Origin: an uncultured Clostridia bacterium
GTDB lineage: Bacteria > Bacillota > Clostridia > Christensenellales > UBA3700
Direction of reading: 5' to 3'
DNA length: 46,354 bases
Assembly: GCA_944381275.1 (NCBI GenBank)
Contig: CALWKO010000008.1
Coordinates: 1 to 46,354 of the forward strand
Shown piece by piece: positions 23,733-31,566 of this stretch. The notes beneath the pieces are model-generated. The model searched no databases. It was not told the origin of the DNA and was given only the letters and a program-made list of their open reading frames with translations. Positions within the stretch are counted from its first letter, which is position 1. Each line of letters starts with the position of its first letter. Position numbers and translations under genes: made by a program.

Positions 23733-24629
23733 TCAATTATACCCGTAAAGGTCGAATTGGGTAACCGCGTTTGCCATAAAGCGGTTCAAAAGGGCGTCCT
23801 GCGGGCGGGATATGTCGGCAAACCACTCCGCTTCAGCAAAGGCGGCATAGCAGGCGGACTTTATCCGATAGTCGGGCGAGAGGGGGCGGACGGCGGCATA
23901 ATTTTCTAAAAGGTTATAGCGGCCGCCACCGTTTTCGCTCAGCTGGAATAGCTCGTATTCGGCATCCCCCCACATGGTGTTTATCGGATCTATCATGCAA
24001 AGGTAAGCGCCGCTGTTTATCATGATGTTCTCCGCGTTCAAGTCGCCGTGGATAAGGGCGGGATAGGCGGGTTCGTCGAAGATCTTATCGAAATATGTAA
24101 ATACGTTTTCCAAAAGAGCGGGCACGTCCTTAGAAAAAAGCCCGCTTCTTGCGGCGTTTTCTATCTTTAAAAACTGGCGGGAGGCAATGGCTTTGTAACA
24201 TTCGCGCCATGTGGCGTATCTGCCGCCGTGCAAGTCTTCTTCGCTTGCTATTCTGCCAAAGCCGGTGCCGCGCAGTGAGTGCAGCTTGGCTATGTCCGCA
24301 GCCGCCTGCTTGCCTATGCGCGCAAAGTTGCAGCCCGAGGGCGGCTTGGCGGCGTTGGTGCCGCAGATGTACTCCATAACAAGGCAGTTTTCGCCGTAAG
24401 AAGAGTAAATTTCAGGGATCTTCACGCCGGAAGTTTCCAGGGCGGAATACCACAGCTTTTCCTTCTCCGCGTCGCCCGCGTTGTGAAAGACCTTAACCGC
24501 GGCGCGGTAGGGCGGGGTGGGAAAATTGGCGCAAAACACACTCCCGAAAGCGCCCGTCCCCACGCGGAAGAGGGAGTTTACGGAAGTGGAAAACACCTGT
24601 GAAATTGCCTGTTTTGCCGCAGTTTCCAT
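23733..24629 (-). CDS. APH/fructosamine-kinase-like phosphotransferase
   Basis: 298 aa with a protein-kinase-like fold. An N-terminal glycine-rich loop (VGTGAFGSVF), a conserved Lys strand (RAAVKVF) and hinge (CLVMEYICG) are followed by the catalytic loop HGDLNAEN (H194, D196, N201) and the metal Asp D214 in MIDP. The motif HGD followed by N five residues later is shared by aminoglycoside phosphotransferases, fructosamine-3-kinases and choline kinases. The rather long C-terminal helical lobe and single-copy context favour a fructosamine-kinase-like or other small-molecule kinase rather than a resistance enzyme. The substrate is not known. It has its own promoter (24636-24664). Confidence 0.8.
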   Translation of the reverse strand: METAAKQAISQVFSTSVNSLFRVGTGAFGSVFCANFPTPPYRAAVKVFHNAGDAEKEKLWYSALETSGVKIPEIYSSYGENCLVMEYICGTNAAKPPSGCNFARIGKQAAADIAKLHSLRGTGFGRIASEEDLHGGRYATWRECYKAIASRQFLKIENAARSGLFSKDVPALLENVFTYFDKIFDEPAYPALIHGDLNAENIMINSGAYLCMIDPINTMWGDAEYELFQLSENGGGRYNLLENYAAVRPLSPDYRIKSACYAAFAEAEWFADISRPQDALLNRFMANAVTQFDLYGYN

Positions 24630-24635
24630 ACCTTT

Positions 24636-24664
24636 ATTTTAGCACAAAAAAGTGAAAAATTCAA
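24636..24664 (-). promoter_or_regulatory. promoter of the APH-like kinase
   Basis: On the minus strand TTGAAT (24664-24659) and TAAAAT (24641-24636) are separated by 17 nt. AAAGG follows just before the ATG. Confidence 0.6.
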
Positions 24665-24730
24665 CAGCAATTATGCGATTTTTCGCCCCCTGCCTGCCGT
24701 TTTATAGGGGAAATCGAGTTATATTGCCGC

Positions 24731-25357
24731 CTATTTTTCCTCTGTGCCGTCCTCATGCCGCTCTCTTTCGCTAGGCTTGCGTATCAAGACGGTGCCCACG
24801 TTGAAGCGCGCCGCCACCTTGTCAAGCCGCACCACATATGTGAGTAAGATTGCGAGCACGCACCCCACTGCGCCCTGCAAAATATCTATCGGCAGCTGAA
24901 CCACGGCTCCGGAAAGGCGGGTCGCAGGGGAATCGCCCTCTCCCCAAAATAGCACGTTTGTGCCGAAGTATCCCACAGCCATCACCACGGCGGAAAGGAC
25001 CATGGCGGCTATGCCGAGCGCCGCTTGAAGGGGAATGTGCTTGCGCGCGATTTTGGGGATGACGTACTTGATGAGCAAGCCGCAAAGCGCACCCTCCACC
25101 GCCTTGATAACCAAGGTGAAGGCAAAGGTGGCAGGGAACACGATGAGGTCTGCAAACATCGCTCCCAAGCCGCCCGCGATCGCCGCCACCGCGGGGCCGA
25201 AGAGCGCGCCCGCGGTGAGAACCATCGCGTCGCCCAAGTTTACGTAGGCGGAACCCAAATTGATCCCGATAAAGGTGAACGCCATCACAAGACCGGTCAT
25301 AACGCCCGTTACGGCGATGTTCAGCACCGCGCGCCTGGGTTTTGTCACTTGTTTCAT
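24731..25357 (-). CDS. ECF transporter S component, probably riboflavin-specific (RibU-like)
   Basis: 208 aa, almost entirely hydrophobic with about six membrane helices and a short charged C-terminus (RKPSERERHEDGTEEK). The segment GINLGSAYVNLGDAMVLTAGALFGP, seen here as VNLGDAMV and AGALFGP, plus a Gly/Ala-rich helix are typical of small-molecule ECF S components. These work with the shared EcfA, EcfA' and EcfT energising module, which is not in this window. An FMN riboswitch with terminator lies directly upstream, so the likely ligand is riboflavin or a related flavin. The substrate comes from the riboswitch, not from binding residues in the protein. Confidence 0.82.
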   Translation of the reverse strand: MKQVTKPRRAVLNIAVTGVMTGLVMAFTFIGINLGSAYVNLGDAMVLTAGALFGPAVAAIAGGLGAMFADLIVFPATFAFTLVIKAVEGALCGLLIKYVIPKIARKHIPLQAALGIAAMVLSAVVMAVGYFGTNVLFWGEGDSPATRLSGAVVQLPIDILQGAVGCVLAILLTYVVRLDKVAARFNVGTVLIRKPSERERHEDGTEEK

Positions 25358-25397
25358 AGGTAATACCTCCGAAAGAAATTGACAAAATATTCTAAGT

Positions 25398-25427
25398 AAA
25401 AAACGCGTCCGAACAGGGCGGACGCGT
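25398..25427 (-). terminator. riboswitch-controlled terminator
   Basis: On the minus strand ACGCGTCCG (25427-25419) pairs perfectly with CGGACGCGT (25411-25403), then a T run. It lies between the FMN aptamer and the S-component gene. Confidence 0.88.
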
Positions 25428-25446
25428 TAAAAGAAGCAATAAACTG

Positions 25447-25570
25447 TTTCTTTCCCGATCTGACTTTACAGGCGGTTGCGGAATCTCACCGCATCGGCTG
25501 ACGGGGCTGTAGGACTTGTCCGCTCATGGCGGCATTACCTCCGGTCGGCTAATAGCCTGCCCAAAGAATA
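25447..25570 (-). promoter_or_regulatory. FMN riboswitch (RFN element)
   Basis: Read on the minus strand, the conserved RFN blocks appear in order. These are TCTTTGGGCAGG at the 5' end, GACCGGAGGTAATGCC, a variable hairpin with GAGCGGACAAGTCC, then CGGTGAGATTCCGCAACCG and GTAAAGTCAGATCGGGA, and a closing AAAGAAA that pairs with TTCTTT of the start. FMN binding should favour the terminator at 25398-25427 and switch off the downstream transporter gene when flavin is plentiful. Confidence 0.92.
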
Positions 25571-25622
25571 TTTTGTTGAGATAAATATAGCACGGCGGGA
25601 AGGGGATGTCAAGGGATTAGAT

Positions 25623-25683
25623 GATTGTTGAGGGACGCAAATTACTTTTTGCGGAGCACACCCGTAGCCGTCCCTCAAAAATC
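25623..25683. repeat. 15-bp-arm hairpin, member of the hairpin family
   Basis: GATTGTTGAGGGACG (25623-25637) and CGTCCCTCAAAAATC (25669-25683) form a stem with one mismatch. The right arm is identical to 45890-45904. The loop contains CACCCGTAGCCGTCCC, the core of the terminal repeats of the element at 45651-45888. The next 200 nt up to 25893 hold no gene; 25732-25751 recurs at 46271-46290. Confidence 0.75.
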
Positions 25684-25893
25684 GTGGAAATTTGCTTTTG
25701 ATAATTATGACATTAAAACAAAGTGCGATAAGCAAATCTCTTTGCGCGGCGACGGATACAGCAACGATACTTGATACGTTACTAATCTTTCCGCATATGA
25801 ACGACAAAGCAAGGCAAGCGCAACGTTTAACATATTAAGATAGAGTGCTTACTTTTGCAATAAGACCAAACAAGTGTAAATCCGCCCGCGGTA

Positions 25894-26164
25894 CCGCAAC
25901 TTTTGCGCGGCGTTGCTTGCGACTGTACGCGCAAAAATATCACGCGCCCTCTCGTCGCCTTGGCGGTTTGAGGGCGCATTTCACTTTTTGGCACACGGAT
26001 AGTTGTTCATGGAGAATAGTATATCTGCCAAAAAATATCACTTTTCGGAAGAAACGCAACATTCGCTTAATTCGCAACCTTGATCTTCCGAAAAATATCA
26101 CGATTTTTTCAAGTCGCTATCGCTTCGCAAACAATTACTTTGTGACTTGAAAAAATCATATTCA
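25894..26164. repeat. tandem array of hairpins joined by ATATCAC heptamers (island 1)
   Basis: Heptamers and hairpin arms abut without a gap. CCGCAAC (25894) is followed by arms TTTTGCGCG 25901-25909 and 25928-25936, then ATATCAC 25937. Next are arms GCGCCCTC 25944-25951 and 25970-25977, then ATTTCAC 25978. Next are arms TTTTTGGC 25985-25992 and 26027-26034, then ATATCAC 26035. Next are arms TTTTCGGAAGA 26042-26052 and 26084-26094, then ATATCAC 26095. Last are arms GATTTTTTCAAGTC 26102-26115 and 26144-26157, then ATATTCA. All stems are perfect. There is no reading frame of note. The same order of elements recurs inverted at 45890-46159. Confidence 0.88.
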
Positions 26165-26240
26165 TTGTCACTCCCTTCTCCTTTTGAATATATTGGTATG
26201 TGCAAAATTTTTGACGCAATATTTGACAAGGGGGCTTGAT

Positions 26241-26846
26241 ATGGGCGACAATATCTACATAGATAAAAATGCCGTGGTGGAAGAGGGCGCAACCGTCTTT
26301 CCAAATAATTACATAGGCGCGGGCAGCGTGATAAAGGCGGGGGCGGTGCTGCGCCCCAACAATATCATCGAAGGCAGCATAATAGAGGGCGGAGCGGTGG
26401 TGACCGCCAGCGTGCTTGAAGGCGCCTTTGTGGGCGCGGGCGCGCAGGTGGGGCCGTTCTGCTATATGCGCGAGGGCGCAAAGGTGGGCGCGGGCTGTAA
26501 GGCGGGCGATTTTGTGGAGATAAAGAACGCCTCGCTGGGCGAGGGGAGCAAGGCTTCCCATCTGACGTACATCGGCGACGCGGACATAGGCAGGGAGTGC
26601 AACGTGGGGTGCGGAGTCATATTCGTGAACTACGACGGCAAGCACAAGCACCGCTCCGTCGTGGGCGACAGGGCGTTTATAGGGAGCAACAGCAATATAA
26701 TCGCGCCCGTGAACATAGGCGACGACGCATATATCGCCGCGGGCACGACGATAACGGAAGATATTCCGCCCGCCGCGCTGGTGATAGGCAGGTCGCGGCA
26801 GGTAGTTAAGGAAGGCAAGGCGATAGGCAAATTCAAGCTGATGTGA
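26241..26846 (+). CDS. GlmU-type acetyltransferase domain as a stand-alone protein
   Basis: 201 aa, a left-handed beta-helix of hexapeptide repeats. The start at 26241 has AAGGGGG before it; an upstream in-frame start has none. The sequence matches the C-terminal half of GlmU: SVLEGAFVGAGAQVGPF, GDFVEIKNASLGEGSK, then SHLTYIGDADIG with H107 in the place of the GlmU catalytic His, NYDGKHKH and IGSNSNIIAPV. The uridylyltransferase half is absent. The expected reaction is acetyl-CoA plus glucosamine 1-phosphate giving GlcNAc 1-phosphate. glmM, whose product makes glucosamine 1-phosphate, starts 7 nt downstream, which supports this. The UTP-dependent step must be coded elsewhere, or a complete GlmU also exists and this copy has another acceptor. 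Confidence 0.85.
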   Translation: MGDNIYIDKNAVVEEGATVFPNNYIGAGSVIKAGAVLRPNNIIEGSIIEGGAVVTASVLEGAFVGAGAQVGPFCYMREGAKVGAGCKAGDFVEIKNASLGEGSKASHLTYIGDADIGRECNVGCGVIFVNYDGKHKHRSVVGDRAFIGSNSNIIAPVNIGDDAYIAAGTTITEDIPPAALVIGRSRQVVKEGKAIGKFKLM

Positions 26847-26853
26847 GGTGAGT

Positions 26854-28113
26854 ATGGAAAAGCTGAAATTCGGAACGGACGGGGTGCGCGCGCTCGCGGA
26901 GGAGATGGACGGCGCCGCCTACAACATAGGGCGCATGATGCGCGGGGAAGTCATCCTGGGCAGAGATACTCGCGTTTCGGGCGAGCGCCTGGCGCACATC
27001 TTCGCCATGGGAGCTTCCGACGCGGGCGCGCACGTCACCTATGCGGGGATAATGCCCACGGCTGGCGTGGCTTACCTCACCAAGAGCAGGGGCGCGGATT
27101 ACGGGGCGGTCATATCCGCCTCGCACAATCCGCCCGAATATAACGGAATAAAGGTGTTTTCCTCAGACGGCTGCAAGGTGAGCGCGGAGGAAGAAAACAG
27201 ATTGCAAGCCGCCCTAGGAATGCAATTTGAAAGGAAGGGCGCGTTCAACGTGACAGCGGACGAGTGCGCTGCGGAGGAGTACATAAACTTTTTGTGCTCG
27301 GCGGGGGAGAGGCTGGACGGCATGAATATCGCCCTCGACTGCTCCAACGGCGCGGCGAGCGTGATCGCGCCCGAGGTGTTCTCCCGCCTGGGCGCGAACG
27401 TGCAGGCGGTGGGGATAAATACGGGCGGCAAGGACATAAACGCGGGCTGCGGCGCGCTGCACATAGGCACGCTGAAAATGCGCCTCCCCGGCGAATATGC
27501 CCTCGCCCTCGCCTTCGACGGGGACAGCGACAGGCTCATGGCGCTTGATAATGAGGGGAATATCCTCGACGGGGACAGAATAATGTACTTGATAGCCGCC
27601 CTAACAATTCAAAAAGGCGAAAAAATCGCATGTGCGGTGGGTACCGTCCTTTCAAACGGCGGCACCGAGGAGGCTTTTGAAAAGCTGGGCGTGAAGTTCT
27701 TGCGCGCCAAAGTGGGGGACAAGTACATAAAAAGGATGATGGACGAGTGCAAAGCCGAGATGGGCGGAGAGCAATCGGGGCATATTATCCTTTCAAAATA
27801 CGCGGGCACGGGGGACGGCATACTCACCGCCGTAGTGCTCTCCCGCCTTTTGAAGGGGAAGAGGGCGGGCGATTACGCCTATCCCGTGTTCCCGCAATTT
27901 GAAGAGAGCATCCCCGTTGAGGACAAGGCGGCAGCCGAGGCGCCGAGCGTTATGCTGGTGGCAAAGAAGTGGGAAGATGAGGGGGTGCGCGTGCTCGTCC
28001 GCCCCAGCGGCACGGAGAGCAAGATACGCATTATGACCGAATGCCGCGATAAAAATAAGGCGCTTGCCGCAATAAAGGAGATAAAAGGACAGGTAGAAAA
28101 AGCCGCCCGATGA
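26854..28113 (+). CDS. glmM: phosphoglucosamine mutase
   Basis: 419 aa from the ATG at 26854 (GAGG 5 nt ahead); a GTG two codons earlier is less likely. KFGTDGVR opens the alpha-D-phosphohexomutase fold. ISASHNPPEYNGIKVF carries the phosphorylated Ser (S90), AFDGDSDR is the metal loop, GEQSGHI the sugar loop and VRPSGTESKIRI the phosphate-binding loop. It converts glucosamine 6-phosphate to glucosamine 1-phosphate for peptidoglycan precursors. It is slightly shorter than the usual 445-450 residues. It is coupled to the acetyltransferase upstream, so two consecutive steps are made together. Its stop codon lies inside the terminator of the convergent fucosidase operon. Confidence 0.95.
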   Translation: MEKLKFGTDGVRALAEEMDGAAYNIGRMMRGEVILGRDTRVSGERLAHIFAMGASDAGAHVTYAGIMPTAGVAYLTKSRGADYGAVISASHNPPEYNGIKVFSSDGCKVSAEEENRLQAALGMQFERKGAFNVTADECAAEEYINFLCSAGERLDGMNIALDCSNGAASVIAPEVFSRLGANVQAVGINTGGKDINAGCGALHIGTLKMRLPGEYALALAFDGDSDRLMALDNEGNILDGDRIMYLIAALTIQKGEKIACAVGTVLSNGGTEEAFEKLGVKFLRAKVGDKYIKRMMDECKAEMGGEQSGHIILSKYAGTGDGILTAVVLSRLLKGKRAGDYAYPVFPQFEESIPVEDKAAAEAPSVMLVAKKWEDEGVRVLVRPSGTESKIRIMTECRDKNKALAAIKEIKGQVEKAAR

Positions 28114-28121
28114 AGGGCGGC
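28096..28121 (-). terminator. terminator of the TetR/peptidase/fucosidase operon
   Basis: On the minus strand GCCGCCC (28121-28115) pairs with GGGCGGC (28108-28102), followed by TTTTT. It overlaps the 3' end of glmM. Confidence 0.8.
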
Positions 28122-28126
28122 GGGAT

Positions 28127-29656
28127 TTACAGTTTGTCTTCTTTGGCTTTTTGTTTTTCCAGCCGCTTGTAATACATCTTTTGACCTATACCGCGGATGA
28201 ACGCCGCTATCTTGTCGGTGAGCGGCTGAGAGGGGACTTTACCATTGAAGGCGTAGGGTTGGAAGATTTCCAGGTAGGGTTCCAGGCGGCAGGAAGTTAT
28301 CACCAGGCGCAGGGCGGAGGCGGATATTTTTTTGAAGTGCGCTATTCGCTTGAAGCCTATCGTGGTGCCTGAATGCACCTTCTTCTCCCCGTGCGGAGTC
28401 ACGGCGAAGATGTCGAAGCTCTCCACGCGCTGGGAAAAGTCGCAATTTTCGCGCAAGACCACTTTGTCCACCGTGCGGGGGCGGTCGAATTGCGCGGTTA
28501 TCTCGTAACTGCCGCTTATCTCCGCGGCGCGGTAGTAGCCCTCTTTATCTGCGGCGAGGTTGCTTGCGGGCAGGGAAGGGTCCTCGTTTTCCGCCACATA
28601 GGTGCACTTTACCGGCAGGGCAAAGTGCGCCTTTATCCTCTCGCCGAGCGCGCGCATCGTCTTTTCGTCGCGAGCGGAGATCTCGCCCGCGGTGTTGGGC
28701 GGTACGTTGAGCAGGAGCAGGGAGTTGCCGCCCACGGACGTGTAGTAGATATAGGTGAGGTTGTCTAGCGAGCGCACCGCGCCGTTTTCGCGCCTGTGCC
28801 AAAACCAGCCGGGGCGGATGGATACGTCCACTTCCGCGGGGTACCAAATGAAAGAATCGTATAAGGAGAGTATCTCGCGGCTGCCCAAATCTTCGCTCAT
28901 CGCGTCCAAGCCCTTCTTGCGGAAGGCGGAGTCGTCCGCCTGCTGCGATTTGCTCTCTATCTTCTGCACGTCGAAGGAAAATTCGGGCACGACGCTCCAC
29001 TCGCTCTTGCGCGCCTGACCCGCTTCGTTGCCCACCCAGCGCACGTCGGGACCGCAGTTGGATATGGCGCAGCCCGGCTGAAGGGCGCGCACCGTGTCGT
29101 ATATGCGCTGAAAGTCGTAAACTTGCTTGGGCTTGCCGTCCATGTAAGAACCGCACGCCCCGTCCAGCCACACGCAGAATATCTCGCCGTAGCGGGTGAG
29201 CAGTTCGGTGAGCTGGCGGATGTAAAAATCGTTGTACTCCTCCGTGCCGTAGAGGGGGGAATTCCTGTCCCACGGGGAGAGGTATACTCCGAATTTAAGC
29301 CCGTACTTGCGGCAGCTTGCGGAGAGTTCCGCCACCACGTCGCCCTTGCCGCCCTTGTAGGGGGAAGAAGCCACGCCGTACTTGGTGGTGTCCGTCTGCC
29401 ACAGGCAAAATCCGTCGTGATGTTTGCAGGTGAGGATTATGCCGTTCGCGCCCGCCGCCTTTACTATCTCCGCCCACTTATCGGTATTTTGATTTGTGGG
29501 GTTGAAGAGGGAAGCGGGGCAGGTGCCGTCGCTCCATTCCTTGTTTGCAAAGGTATTTATGCCGTAGTGGATAAACACGTTGAAGCCGCCGTCCTCGAAG
29601 CTCTTTTGCACGGGAGAGGGCACAACGGAGGTATAAAGCCTTAACCTATCTTCCAT
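28127..29656 (-). CDS. alpha-L-fucosidase, GH29 family
   Basis: 509 aa. The GH29 barrel is clear: NVFIHYGINTF, KHHDGFCLWQT, KFGVYLSPWDRNS, and VWLDGACG with the nucleophile D165. LLLNVPPNTAGEIS closes the barrel, and a beta-sandwich carbohydrate-binding region fills the last third. There is no signal peptide, so it acts in the cytosol on imported fucosylated oligosaccharides. The barrel features resemble the GH29-B subgroup that prefers alpha-1,3/1,4 branches, but this is tentative. It is the last gene of an operon after a TetR regulator and a P1-family peptidase, 23 nt behind the peptidase stop. Confidence 0.93.
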   Translation of the reverse strand: MEDRLRLYTSVVPSPVQKSFEDGGFNVFIHYGINTFANKEWSDGTCPASLFNPTNQNTDKWAEIVKAAGANGIILTCKHHDGFCLWQTDTTKYGVASSPYKGGKGDVVAELSASCRKYGLKFGVYLSPWDRNSPLYGTEEYNDFYIRQLTELLTRYGEIFCVWLDGACGSYMDGKPKQVYDFQRIYDTVRALQPGCAISNCGPDVRWVGNEAGQARKSEWSVVPEFSFDVQKIESKSQQADDSAFRKKGLDAMSEDLGSREILSLYDSFIWYPAEVDVSIRPGWFWHRRENGAVRSLDNLTYIYYTSVGGNSLLLLNVPPNTAGEISARDEKTMRALGERIKAHFALPVKCTYVAENEDPSLPASNLAADKEGYYRAAEISGSYEITAQFDRPRTVDKVVLRENCDFSQRVESFDIFAVTPHGEKKVHSGTTIGFKRIAHFKKISASALRLVITSCRLEPYLEIFQPYAFNGKVPSQPLTDKIAAFIRGIGQKMYYKRLEKQKAKEDKL

Positions 29657-29679
29657 AATCCTTCCTTATCTTATTTTTG

Positions 29680-30666
29680 TTATTCTTCACCGTTTTCGGC
29701 GCTCTCTTCTTGCTGCTCGCCGCCGCCTTCTGCGCCTTCTTCGGAGTAATTTATCTTGTAAGAAGCTCCGCTTGCGGCGTTCATTATCGCTCTACCCATA
29801 GCCTCCACCGCCGCCACTTGCAGCAGCAGGAAGTTGTAAGGGCGCCTTACGCCCGTGTTCATGGTGAAAATCGTGTCCCCGTCGAAGTCGGTGTGCACGG
29901 GAGAGATGTGCTTTGCGTAGGCGTTGTGGGTGATCGAAGCGAGCTTGTTCGCCTCCACCTTGGTGAGCTTGGCGTTGGTCATAACGCAGCCTATCGTGGT
30001 GTTCGCGCCCGTGAGGAGAGTGAACCACTTTCCTTCCCTAAGACAGCGTTCGGTGCCGATAAAGCCACCCTTGTTGCCCGCGGCGCCCGCAAGGATGTTG
30101 CCCTTGCCGTCCGTGATGTCGCCCAGCGCGTTCACCGCAACCACCGCTGTGACCACGCATCCGCCCGCCTTTACGGTGGCGGCGCCCAGCCCCGACTTTT
30201 GCGCGTGCGCCAGTCCGCGTATCTTGCCCACGGTGGCGCCTTTGCCCACGCCTACTTGACCGAAAGGCACGTTCTTGTCGCTAGCCGCCTTACAAGCCTT
30301 GTATCCCCACTCCGCGGTGGGGTAGTGATAGTCCTTGTCGTTCAAGTCGAAGATGACCGCTCCGCACACGATGGGCACCACCTTTTTGCCTATCTTGTAA
30401 CCTATGCCGCGCTCGCGCATGTATTCCATAACGCCGCAGGTTGAAGCGAGCCCGTACGCCGAACCGCCCGCCAGCACCACGGCGTTTATCTTCTCCATCG
30501 CCTTTTCCGGTTTGAGCAGATCAGTTTCGCGCGTGCCGGGGGCTCCGCCGCGCACGTCCGCGCCCGCCACCGCGCCTTTTTCGCACATGATGACGGTCAC
30601 GCCCGTGTAGTCGTCGTTGCAGCTGCCTATCTTTATCCCGGCGGGGATTATAACTTCTTCCGTCAT
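29680..30666 (-). CDS. P1/S58-family peptidase (DmpA-like aminopeptidase)
   Basis: 328 aa from the ATG at 30666, which overlaps the TetR stop as ATGA. The P1 family is autocatalytically split N-terminal nucleophile-type hydrolases. PGTRETDLLKP, VLAGGSAYGL, GATVGKIRG and ANTTIGCVMTNAKL (T223/T224 at the expected cleavage and nucleophile site) are the family blocks. Members cut N-terminal residues from peptides, amides or beta-peptides. The C-terminus has a Glu/Gly-rich extension (about 20 residues) beyond the usual end. The substrate is unknown. Confidence 0.88.
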   Translation of the reverse strand: MTEEVIIPAGIKIGSCNDDYTGVTVIMCEKGAVAGADVRGGAPGTRETDLLKPEKAMEKINAVVLAGGSAYGLASTCGVMEYMRERGIGYKIGKKVVPIVCGAVIFDLNDKDYHYPTAEWGYKACKAASDKNVPFGQVGVGKGATVGKIRGLAHAQKSGLGAATVKAGGCVVTAVVAVNALGDITDGKGNILAGAAGNKGGFIGTERCLREGKWFTLLTGANTTIGCVMTNAKLTKVEANKLASITHNAYAKHISPVHTDFDGDTIFTMNTGVRRPYNFLLLQVAAVEAMGRAIMNAASGASYKINYSEEGAEGGGEQQEESAENGEE

Positions 30667-31253
30667 CCTACGATAGAGCTGATTATGTTCGCATAGCCCT
30701 GCGAAACGATGGTGGCGGCGTACTTGCACAGATCTTCAAGCTGCATGGGGTTTTCGCTCTTCAGCCACGCCACATATACGTCCATAACGCCGCCCGTCAT
30801 AAAGGTGACGGCAACGCGCAGGAACTTTTCGTCGGAATCGGGGAACTTTTGCATCAGCTTGTCCACGACCTTGTCCGTAAAGCACTTTTTCAATTTGGGC
30901 AGGAAGGTGGTGGATATCTTGCTGTCGGATATGAAACGGGCAAAGGCGGGGTTGGCGTCCGCTTCTTCCGTGAGCGCCTTTAACAGGGGATAGGGGTTGA
31001 GCGGGAGCTGAACGGGATCGAACCTGTTGACTATTTCAAACATGGTGTCCGTGGTGGCGGTTTCTATATCCGCGAGCACTTCGTATACGCTCGTGTAGTG
31101 CAAATAGAAGGTGGAGCGGTTGATGTCCGCCGCCTGGGTCACGTCGGTGACGGTGATCTCGTTGATGCGCTTGGTCACGCTCAGCTGCATCAGGGCGTTT
31201 TGAATGGCTTTGCGCGTTTTGCGCGTGCGCCTGTCTACTGTTCTTCCTATCAT
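30663..31253 (-). CDS. TetR-family transcriptional regulator
   Basis: 196 aa from the ATG at 31253, about 9 nt after AAGGAG; the longer frame from 31334 has no ribosome site. The N-terminal helix-turn-helix shows VTDVTQAADINRSTFYLHY, a classic TetR recognition helix ending in FYLHY. The C-terminal ligand domain is of the kind found in many Clostridia regulators. It heads the operon with the P1 peptidase and fucosidase, overlapping the peptidase start by 4 nt. A 16-bp palindrome inside its own promoter suggests autorepression. The inducing ligand is unknown, perhaps a peptide or sugar product of the operon enzymes. Confidence 0.9.
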   Translation of the reverse strand: MIGRTVDRRTRKTRKAIQNALMQLSVTKRINEITVTDVTQAADINRSTFYLHYTSVYEVLADIETATTDTMFEIVNRFDPVQLPLNPYPLLKALTEEADANPAFARFISDSKISTTFLPKLKKCFTDKVVDKLMQKFPDSDEKFLRVAVTFMTGGVMDVYVAWLKSENPMQLEDLCKYAATIVSQGYANIISSIVG

Positions 31254-31286
31254 AAAAATGACTCCTTTACAATATTGCTTTTGTTT

Positions 31287-31315
31287 AGTATACCATACAT
31301 ATGAATATATGTCAA
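31287..31315 (-). promoter_or_regulatory. TetR promoter with internal operator
   Basis: On the minus strand TTGACA (31315-31310), 17 nt, TATACT (31292-31287). The perfect palindrome ACATAT-N4-ATATGT at 31297-31312 occupies the spacer, a typical TetR operator. Confidence 0.82.
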
Positions 31316-31395
31316 CAGCCCGTTGAGAAAGCAAAATGTAAATTAAATATGTGGTTTTATAGTCAAAAGTTGTAAGGAGGCAGCAGCGGGGGAAA

Positions 31396-31503
31396 ATGAA
31401 TATTTATGCAAAATGTGTATATTTATGCAATTATGCATTAGAAAATGTATAAACTCATAAATATTTGAGAAAAAACGGGGAAAATTGTGAATATTTATGC
31501 TCA
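31396..31503 (+). promoter_or_regulatory. cluster of ARG boxes (ArgR operators)
   Basis: AT-rich half-palindromes close to the ARG consensus (TNTGAATWWWWATTCANW) lie at 31396-31411 (ATGAATATTTATGCAA), 31414-31431 (TGTGTATATTTATGCAAT) and 31486-31503 (TGTGAATATTTATGCTCA). A partial one, TTATGCATTA, starts at 31431. A further half-site, CATATTCATGCAAA, overlaps the promoter. ArgR with arginine would repress the operon from here. Confidence 0.75.
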
Positions 31504-31509
31504 AAACGC

Positions 31510-31538
31510 TTGCCATATTCATGCAAAGGGAGTATGAT
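31510..31538 (+). promoter_or_regulatory. promoter of the arginine operon
   Basis: TTGCCA (31510-31515), 17 nt, TATGAT (31533-31538). AAAGGAG precedes the argG ATG at 31567. Confidence 0.75.
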
Positions 31539-31566
31539 ATTGCCATAACCTAAAAGGAGAACGACT

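Noticed and set aside
25894..26164. Integron attC array with gene cassettes
   Set aside because: The units have no reading frames between sites, the conserved 7-mer does not match the attC core, and no integrase is present. A looser mechanistic analogy remains possible.
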